This document shows positions 7,593 through 12,008 of a DNA stretch of 12,008 nucleotides, in pieces; position 1 is the stretch's first letter, and each line of letters begins with the position of its first letter. The stretch comes from JAYRWN01 sp041917975. GTDB taxonomy: Bacteria > Bacteroidota > Bacteroidia > Chitinophagales > Saprospiraceae. Made by a program: the position numbers and the translations under genes. The stretch covers positions 1 to 12,008 of the forward strand of contig JAYRWN010000140.1 of assembly GCA_041917975.1 (NCBI GenBank), in the 5' to 3' direction. The notes below the pieces were generated by a model, which searched no databases, was not told the origin of the DNA, and was given only the letters and a program-made list of their open reading frames with translations.

Positions 7593-9092
7593 ATGGCAAA
7601 GAAAGTTGTTCTGGGTTTGATGGTTCTGGTGCTTGTCATCGGTCAGTCCTGCAGCAAAAAATCCTCTGACCGTTCTACGACTACGGGGTGGAAATATAAC
7701 GATCAAAAATGGGGCGGATATGAGAAAGCAGACTATAATAACCAGGAAACCGGACCGAACCTGGTTCCAATAGAAGGTGGTACCTTTACTATGGGACTCA
7801 CCGAAGAAGATGTTATTTTTGATTGGAATAACGTGGCTCGCAGGGTTACAGTATCTTCGTTTTATATGGACGAAACCGAAGTAGCCAACGTGGACTACCG
7901 TGAATATGTCTATTGGCTGGAACGCGTGCATGGGGAGTCCAACCGTCAAGTAGTAAAAAAGGCACTTCCGGATTCTTTAGTTTGGCGTGAAGAATTGGCT
8001 TATAATGAGCCATTGGTAAACAATTATTTCCGCCATCCGGCATACGATGAATATCCTGTAGTCGGTGTAACCTGGGAACAAGCCAACGACTATGCGACCT
8101 GGCGTTCTGACCGGGTTAACGAGTATCTGCTCATCGAAAAAGGTGTATTAAATCCAAATCCGGAGCAAAAAGGTTCTGAAAACTTTGTTACCGATGCCTA
8201 TCTTAATGGACAGTATCAAGGTGATGTAAAGAAAAACCTGAAGGATGTGCGGACTGGAGGTGAAAGATCAGTGCGTCAGGAAGATGGTATATTTTTACCC
8301 AAATACCGCCTGCCAACCGAAGCGGAATGGGAATATGCTTCATTGGCTCTCTTGGGCAATAAATTACCGGCTGATGAAGTAGTTACCGACCGTCGTATCT
8401 ATCCGTGGAACGGCGTATCTCCCCGTTATAAAAAGCATAATAAGTACCAAGGCCAAATGCTGGTCAACTACAAACGCGGGCGTGGAGATTATATGGGTAT
8501 GTCTGGAAAATTAAACGACCAGGCTAACATTCCCGGACCTGTGAGATCTTTCATGCCTAACGATTATGGTTTATATAATATGGCCGGTAACGTGAGCGAG
8601 TGGGTCGCCGATGTATTTAGACCATTAACTAGTTTGACGTTGCGTGATGAAGAACAGCAGGATTTAAACCCCTTCCGTGGTAATGAATTCAAACGGTTGA
8701 AATTAGATGAAAATGGCAACATTCTTCCCAAAGACAGCATGGGTTACCTGCAATATGAGGTGGAAAATGATTCGATCATCGGTGACCGCAACAATTATCG
8801 CCGCGCCGATGTAAAGAATTACCGTGATGGTGACGAACCTGAAATAGTTAACTATGAATACGGCGTTTACACGCTTATCAATGATAAAAGCCGGGTCATC
8901 AAAGGTGGCTCGTGGGCTGACCGGATTTATTGGTTGTCACCAGGTACCCGCCGTCATAAACAACAAGACCAAGCTGATCGTTCTATCGGTTTCCGTTGTG
9001 CTATGGACCGCCTGGGTGGTCAGGTACCCGATAGTGACCAAGCCGGTAACTTCTTCCCGGAAAAGAAAAAATCCGCCAAGCGCAGATACTAA
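7593..9092 (+). CDS. gldJ: gliding motility / T9SS lipoprotein GldJ
   Basis: GldJ is an outer-membrane lipoprotein with a formylglycine-generating-enzyme (SUMF1) fold. In Flavobacterium johnsoniae it is needed for gliding and for stable GldK and therefore secretion. The N-terminus is a lipoprotein signal with Cys20 as the lipidated residue (VIGQSC, a loose lipobox usual in this phylum). No acidic surface-export motif follows, consistent with a periplasm-facing protein. Then come GWKYNDQKWGG (32-42), EGGTFTMG (61-68), SSFYMDETEVANVDYREYV (88-106), RLPTEAEWEYA (239-249), YGLYNMAGNVSEWVAD (325-340), RVIKGGSWAD (434-443) and SIGFRCAMD (464-472). The paired active-site cysteines of true formylglycine-generating enzymes are absent (YWLSPGTRRHKQ stands in their place), so the role is structural. 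The product ends in a basic KKKSAKRRY tail. The paralogue GldK/PorK is the main alternative, but the GWKYND segment and the murF neighbour favour GldJ. Confidence 0.88.
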   Translation: MAKKVVLGLMVLVLVIGQSCSKKSSDRSTTTGWKYNDQKWGGYEKADYNNQETGPNLVPIEGGTFTMGLTEEDVIFDWNNVARRVTVSSFYMDETEVANVDYREYVYWLERVHGESNRQVVKKALPDSLVWREELAYNEPLVNNYFRHPAYDEYPVVGVTWEQANDYATWRSDRVNEYLLIEKGVLNPNPEQKGSENFVTDAYLNGQYQGDVKKNLKDVRTGGERSVRQEDGIFLPKYRLPTEAEWEYASLALLGNKLPADEVVTDRRIYPWNGVSPRYKKHNKYQGQMLVNYKRGRGDYMGMSGKLNDQANIPGPVRSFMPNDYGLYNMAGNVSEWVADVFRPLTSLTLRDEEQQDLNPFRGNEFKRLKLDENGNILPKDSMGYLQYEVENDSIIGDRNNYRRADVKNYRDGDEPEIVNYEYGVYTLINDKSRVIKGGSWADRIYWLSPGTRRHKQQDQADRSIGFRCAMDRLGGQVPDSDQAGNFFPEKKKSAKRRY

Positions 9093-9120
9093 ACTTTAAC
9101 TGGTTGGATTTTAAGAAATA

Positions 9121-9166
9121 AAGAATCCTCAGGCCATTTAAGTTGTCCTGAGGATTCTTCATTTTT
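9121..9166 (+). terminator. strong intrinsic terminator between gldJ and murF
   Basis: A perfect 13-bp inverted repeat, AAGAATCCTCAGG (9121-9133) and CCTGAGGATTCTT (9147-9159), encloses a 13-nt loop and is followed by CATTTTTAC. It starts 28 bp after the gldJ stop and ends about 38 bp before the murF start. It should end most gldJ transcripts, so murF needs either read-through or a promoter in the short gap or inside gldJ. No TAnnTTTG element was found between the hairpin and murF. Confidence 0.85.
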
Positions 9167-9197
9167 ACTAAATAAAATTGATGATTTACCTTAAACT

Positions 9198-10490
9198 ATG
9201 TTAGTTTCTGAACTGCTTTGGCAACTGTTTAACAAAAGCACTGGAGTATGTACCGATACGCGTCTACTCCGGCCCGGTCAACTGTTTTTTGCTTTGCAGG
9301 GCGAAAATTTCAACGGAAATTTGTTTGCCTCAAAGGCATTGGAACTTGGAGCACTGGCTGTTGTAGTGAGTGATCCAAATTTGAAAGGAGATGATCAGTA
9401 CATTTTGGTTGAAAATACTTTATTGACCCTGCAGGCTTTAGCAACACAATATCGTGCAGAATTCCAAATCCCTGTCATTGGGATTACCGGCAGTAATGGA
9501 AAGACAACCACCAAGGAATTGATGGCCAGCGTATTAAAAACCACCTTTCGGGTTCATTTTACTCAGGGCAACTTGAACAACCATTTGGGCGTACCGCTGA
9601 CTATCCTCAGTATGCCGGAAGATACCGAAATAGCGATCATCGAAATGGGAGCCAATCACCAAGGGGAAATCCGGGAATTGTGTCAGATAGCCCAGCCTAC
9701 TCACGGACTGATTACGAATATCGGAAAAGCGCACTTGGAAGGATTTGGGGGCTATGAGGGAGTAAAAAAAGCGAAAAGCGAACTTTATGATTACTTGAGT
9801 AAACATCAAGGACTCATTTTTTATAATCGGGATGATGAAGTACTTCATTCAGTACTCCCGGCACAATGCCGGACCATCAGTTATGGTACCTTTTTGGAAA
9901 CTCCTCCGGACTATATCTTTGAGTTGGTGGAATCAGAACCCTTTTTACACTTAAAAATGATATCCCCATTACAAGAGAATATCCGCAGTCAATTGTATGG
10001 CCTTTACAATGTGCCGAATATCATGGCCGCTGCAGTCGTTGGGCATCATTTTCAAGTGACTCTCAGCGCCATTCAAAACGGAGTCTATGAATATATCCCC
10101 AATAATCAGCGCTCCCAATGGGTGTCCTGGCAAGGGCATCAGGTGATGATGGATGCCTATAACGCTAATCCTTCCAGCATGGCGTTGGCGATACAAACGT
10201 TCCGCAAACATCACGCTGCACATAAAATCCTGATTTTAGGCGACATGCGTGAGCTGGGGGAATGGTCTTTACCTGAGCACCAAACAATAGTGGATAAAAT
10301 AAATGAGGATAAATGGGCTGAGGTGATCTTAATTGGTGATTGGTTTGGACATACCAGACACACCTTCCATCACTTTGCTACCACGGATGAAGCCAAAACT
10401 TATGTAAATGCCCAAACGTGGCCCCCTTCGACCATCCTATTAAAAGGATCCCGGGGTATGAAGCTGGAAAAAATTATCCAGCCGGATTAG
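9198..10490 (+). CDS. murF: UDP-MurNAc-tripeptide--D-alanyl-D-alanine ligase
   Basis: Cytoplasmic ATP-dependent Mur ligase that adds D-Ala-D-Ala to the UDP-MurNAc tripeptide, the last cytoplasmic step of the peptidoglycan precursor stem. Visible motifs: an N-terminal substrate-binding domain with STGVCTDTRLLRPGQLFFAL (residues 14-33), the ATP loop GITGSNGKTTTKE (95-107, Lys102), NNHLGVPLTIL, AIIEMGANHQGEI, GLITNIGKAHLEGFGG, NVPNIMAAAVVG in the hinge region, and the C-terminal DAYNANPSSMALA and LILGDMRELGE. A length of 430 residues is typical. It follows gldJ, a common gene pair in Bacteroidota, but a terminator lies between them here. Its TAG stop (10488-10490) overlaps the TAA stop of the converging gene on the other strand. 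The final codons also form one arm of that gene's candidate terminator. Confidence 0.96.
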   Translation: MLVSELLWQLFNKSTGVCTDTRLLRPGQLFFALQGENFNGNLFASKALELGALAVVVSDPNLKGDDQYILVENTLLTLQALATQYRAEFQIPVIGITGSNGKTTTKELMASVLKTTFRVHFTQGNLNNHLGVPLTILSMPEDTEIAIIEMGANHQGEIRELCQIAQPTHGLITNIGKAHLEGFGGYEGVKKAKSELYDYLSKHQGLIFYNRDDEVLHSVLPAQCRTISYGTFLETPPDYIFELVESEPFLHLKMISPLQENIRSQLYGLYNVPNIMAAAVVGHHFQVTLSAIQNGVYEYIPNNQRSQWVSWQGHQVMMDAYNANPSSMALAIQTFRKHHAAHKILILGDMRELGEWSLPEHQTIVDKINEDKWAEVILIGDWFGHTRHTFHHFATTDEAKTYVNAQTWPPSTILLKGSRGMKLEKIIQPD

Positions 10491-10516
10491 ACATTACGTT
10501 CCAGAGCCTGGATAAT
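10467..10516 (-). terminator. candidate terminator for the minus-strand ureohydrolase-like gene, inside murF
   Basis: ATTATCCAG (10473-10481) and CTGGATAAT (10508-10516) form a perfect 9-bp inverted repeat around a 26-nt loop that contains both stop codons. On the minus strand the second arm is followed by TTTTT (complement of the A-run just before 10473), giving the stem plus T-tract of an intrinsic terminator for the leftward gene. On the plus strand CCGTTCTGAG follows, so no terminator is predicted for murF. The stem is AT-rich and the loop long, so strength is uncertain. Confidence 0.45.
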
Positions 10517-11539
10517 CCGTTCTGAGAGCTCATGCTCACAAGCCATCTGGTAATCATGATAGGTACAGGGCAGCATCCGGTCTACAGTTATTCCATTGAG
10601 GTCTACCGGAATTTTTAACCACCACCGTCCGCTTTTTTTGCTTTTTACAAAGTGCAGACTGGTGCTGGGCTCGGAGAGGTCAACCACATAGCCGCTCAAA
10701 TCATTTTCACTGAGTGGATAATCCTGCTTTCGTTGACTATAACCATCCAGGAAATACCACATCATTTGAGCCACCAGTTCACTGGTCTGTCTGGTCTCAT
10801 GTTCTAGTTCCGAATAACCATAAATGTTAAACAGCGTTAAAGCTTCACTCAAGCCGGCATAGCGGCATATTTGGTCCGCTTCTTCAGCATTGAGGCCACT
10901 GGGATTAACTCCACTTTTTGCAGGAGCATCACTTTTTTTCAAGGCATTTATGTTGAACACCATAAAATGACTATCTCGCATGGCCGGTTCTACGAGCTCT
11001 TTGTTACTCCGTAATTTGCCTAAGCGCAAATTCTCTAAAAGGTAGTGGTCATTCGATGCCGGTGTGTGATTTAGATGGACTTGTGTACCAATAAAGTTAA
11101 GCTGAAAACATTTGTACAAATGGTTGTTTATAAAACCGTAAGGTCCATTGGCTGACGTATCTATCTTTTCATCTACGATCACCGGGCTAAAAAAAGATTC
11201 ACCTTGCTCATAGATATCGAACCATAATTTAGAGAGATTTTGGGCTCCAACGAAAACAATGGTTACTCCTGCAGCTCTTAGTTCATCAAAAAAAGGCCGC
11301 AGAAAAGCCGGATCATTTTTTCTTACCACCCCCAAAGCAATAATTCTTTGGTTGTCAAACGTCCAGGCGTATTGAGCGACACTTTCGATGATGTTATAAT
11401 AAAATTCATCTCCACCTATCAAAACCACATCCATGGGGTTTAAGGACACGTCGTCATTATACCAGACTATATTTTGCCCAAAAATTCCTGTGGACTGGCG
11501 AACTGGCAAGGTTTCACTGTTTACCCAAATACTTAACAT
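10487..11539 (-). CDS. arginase/formiminoglutamase-family (ureohydrolase-like) protein, probably degenerate
   Basis: 350-residue cytoplasmic protein with no signal peptide, resembling the Bacteroidota branch of the arginase/agmatinase/formiminoglutamase family. Supporting segments are VVLIGGDEF (38-46), GVTIVFVGAQNL (91-102), FMVFNINALKKSDAPAKSGVNPSGL (192-216), the EEADQICRYAGL helix (219-230), SELVAQMMWYFLDGYSQRK (253-271) and the C-terminal MLPCTYHDYQMACEHELSER (322-341). True ureohydrolases bind two manganese ions through GGDH, DAHxD and DxDxxDP motifs. Here these read GAQN (98-101), DEKID (123-127) and NINALKKSDAP (196-206), so most ligands are missing and hydrolase activity is doubtful. 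The ATG at 11537-11539 is the natural start. The role is unknown. Family members lie near T9SS/gliding genes in other Bacteroidota as I recall, but I could not check that. The family call is good and the function is not assigned. Confidence 0.72.
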   Translation of the reverse strand: MLSIWVNSETLPVRQSTGIFGQNIVWYNDDVSLNPMDVVLIGGDEFYYNIIESVAQYAWTFDNQRIIALGVVRKNDPAFLRPFFDELRAAGVTIVFVGAQNLSKLWFDIYEQGESFFSPVIVDEKIDTSANGPYGFINNHLYKCFQLNFIGTQVHLNHTPASNDHYLLENLRLGKLRSNKELVEPAMRDSHFMVFNINALKKSDAPAKSGVNPSGLNAEEADQICRYAGLSEALTLFNIYGYSELEHETRQTSELVAQMMWYFLDGYSQRKQDYPLSENDLSGYVVDLSEPSTSLHFVKSKKSGRWWLKIPVDLNGITVDRMLPCTYHDYQMACEHELSERIIQALERNV

Positions 11540-11549
11540 TATGTATTAT

Positions 11550-11568
11550 GTTTTGTAAATTACAAAAC
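11550..11568. promoter_or_regulatory. 19-bp palindrome overlapping a possible promoter
   Basis: Arms GTTTTGTAA (11550-11558) and TTACAAAAC (11560-11568) are perfect inverted repeats around one central base. On the minus strand, 11563-11570 reads TAGTTTTG, a match to the TAnnTTTG -7 element, 23 nt ahead of the ureohydrolase-like ATG. No TTG sits at the proper -33 distance. The palindrome would cover the -7 element and start point, as a repressor site would. Binding by a regulator is inference. Confidence 0.4.
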
Positions 11569-11571
11569 TAC

Positions 11572-11676
11572 ATATTAAATTTTAATATCATGTATTATGC
11601 ATAAAAATTATTCCGGAGTTGTATTTATTTTTACACATATTTAATAAAATGTAAACTATTTTATTTTATTTTTACA
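11572..11676. repeat. cluster of short inverted and direct repeats in AT-rich divergent region
   Basis: Beyond the 19-bp palindrome the 200-bp gap (11540-11739) holds: the 17-bp palindrome ATATTAAA-T-TTTAATAT (11572-11588); the palindrome TTATGCATAA (11595-11604); a second copy at 11590-11599 of the ATGTATTATG found at 11541-11550; and TTTTTACA at 11628-11635 and 11669-11676 with an inverted TGTAAA at 11650-11655. AT-richness makes some of these likely by chance, but the density of TTTACA/TGTAAA elements is notable. CATTTTTG (11711-11718) is a one-mismatch -7 element for the rightward gene. Confidence 0.35.
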
Positions 11677-11739
11677 TCTTAGACCCTACCGTGATTGGAA
11701 TAGAAACCAACATTTTTGATTTTAAACATAAAATATAAT

Positions 11740-12008
11740 ATGAAAAACTCATGGCCAATCTTAGTGTTTTTCCTGATGTGTGCGGGTTTAGCCGTAGCTC
11801 AAGGCACCATGGAGAAATCCTCAACGACCACCAATTTCCCGGCTAAACCTAAAGATATGTGGGAGCTGGGTATTCATGCCGGTCATTTTCTGTTCGATGG
11901 CGATGTAGACCCACTTCAACCAGCCGGTTTTGGCTTAGGTTTGCACTTACGTAAAGCAGTTCATTATGCTTTTTCTGTCCGCGGCGATTTGTTCTTGGGC
12001 CAAACCAA
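11740..12008 (+). CDS. exported, probable outer-membrane beta-barrel protein (OmpA-like N-terminus), partial
   Basis: Only the first 89 codons are present; the gene runs off the right edge. The ATG at 11740 opens a signal peptide (MKNSWPILVFFLMCAGLAVAQ, cleavage likely after VAQ or AVA). A short linker follows, then WELGIHAGHFLFDGDVDPLQPAGFGLGLHLRKAVHYAFSVRGDLFLG. Alternating hydrophobic residues and the WELG.H.G....GDV opening resemble the N-terminal barrel of Bacteroidota OmpA-family or porin-like proteins. The C-terminal part that would decide this (an OmpA peptidoglycan-binding domain or not) is outside the window. It is divergent from the ureohydrolase-like gene and shares its repeat-rich intergenic region. 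Confidence 0.7.
   Translation, partial: MKNSWPILVFFLMCAGLAVAQGTMEKSSTTTNFPAKPKDMWELGIHAGHFLFDGDVDPLQPAGFGLGLHLRKAVHYAFSVRGDLFLGQT

Noticed and set aside
7461..7949. 162-codon open frame on the minus strand covering the porP-gldJ gap and the gldJ 5' end
   Set aside because: Half of it is antisense to the well-supported gldJ signal and N-terminal domain. The rest covers an AT-rich spacer, and the translation resembles no family.

Overview
The window is chromosomal DNA of a Bacteroidota (Bacteroidetes) bacterium. The main evidence is a set of genes found only with that phylum's type IX secretion system (T9SS): porV, porU, a porP/sprF-family gene and gldJ. TAnnTTTG-type promoter elements and the lack of strong Shine-Dalgarno sequences agree with this. 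The style of the proteins suggests a Saprospiria/Chitinophagia-like lineage rather than Flavobacteriia, but this is an impression and not a phylogeny.

Layout from left to right: glyA (serine hydroxymethyltransferase, +) at the left edge; porV (-) and porU (-), converging on glyA and separated from it by a hairpin terminator; an 87-bp divergent intergenic region with AACGTT palindromes; a porP/sprF-family outer-membrane protein gene (+); gldJ (lipoprotein of the SUMF1 fold, +); a strong intrinsic terminator; murF (peptidoglycan precursor ligase, +); a degenerate arginase/formiminoglutamase-family gene (-) whose stop codon overlaps the murF stop; a 200-bp AT-rich divergent region full of inverted repeats; and the first 89 codons of an exported protein gene (+) cut by the right edge.

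The centre of the window works as one system. PorU is the cysteine-peptidase sortase that removes the C-terminal T9SS signal from cargo proteins and attaches them to the cell surface. PorV is the outer-membrane shuttle/anchor barrel that brings cargo to PorU. PorP/SprF-family proteins are outer-membrane components of the secretion and gliding apparatus. GldJ is a lipoprotein required for gliding and for stability of the GldK-containing ring. glyA and murF are housekeeping neighbours.

No mobile element, CRISPR array, tRNA or rRNA gene was seen, and no wholly new system is evident. The points most worth a second look are: (1) TTG as the only plausible start for both divergent T9SS genes, porU and porP; (2) the tandem AACGTT palindromes between them; (3) a terminator-like inverted repeat lying inside both converging coding regions at the murF end, so that both proteins carry Ile-Ile-Gln near their C-termini; (4) the ureohydrolase-like protein that appears to have lost most metal ligands; and (5) the dense symmetric elements in the last intergenic region.
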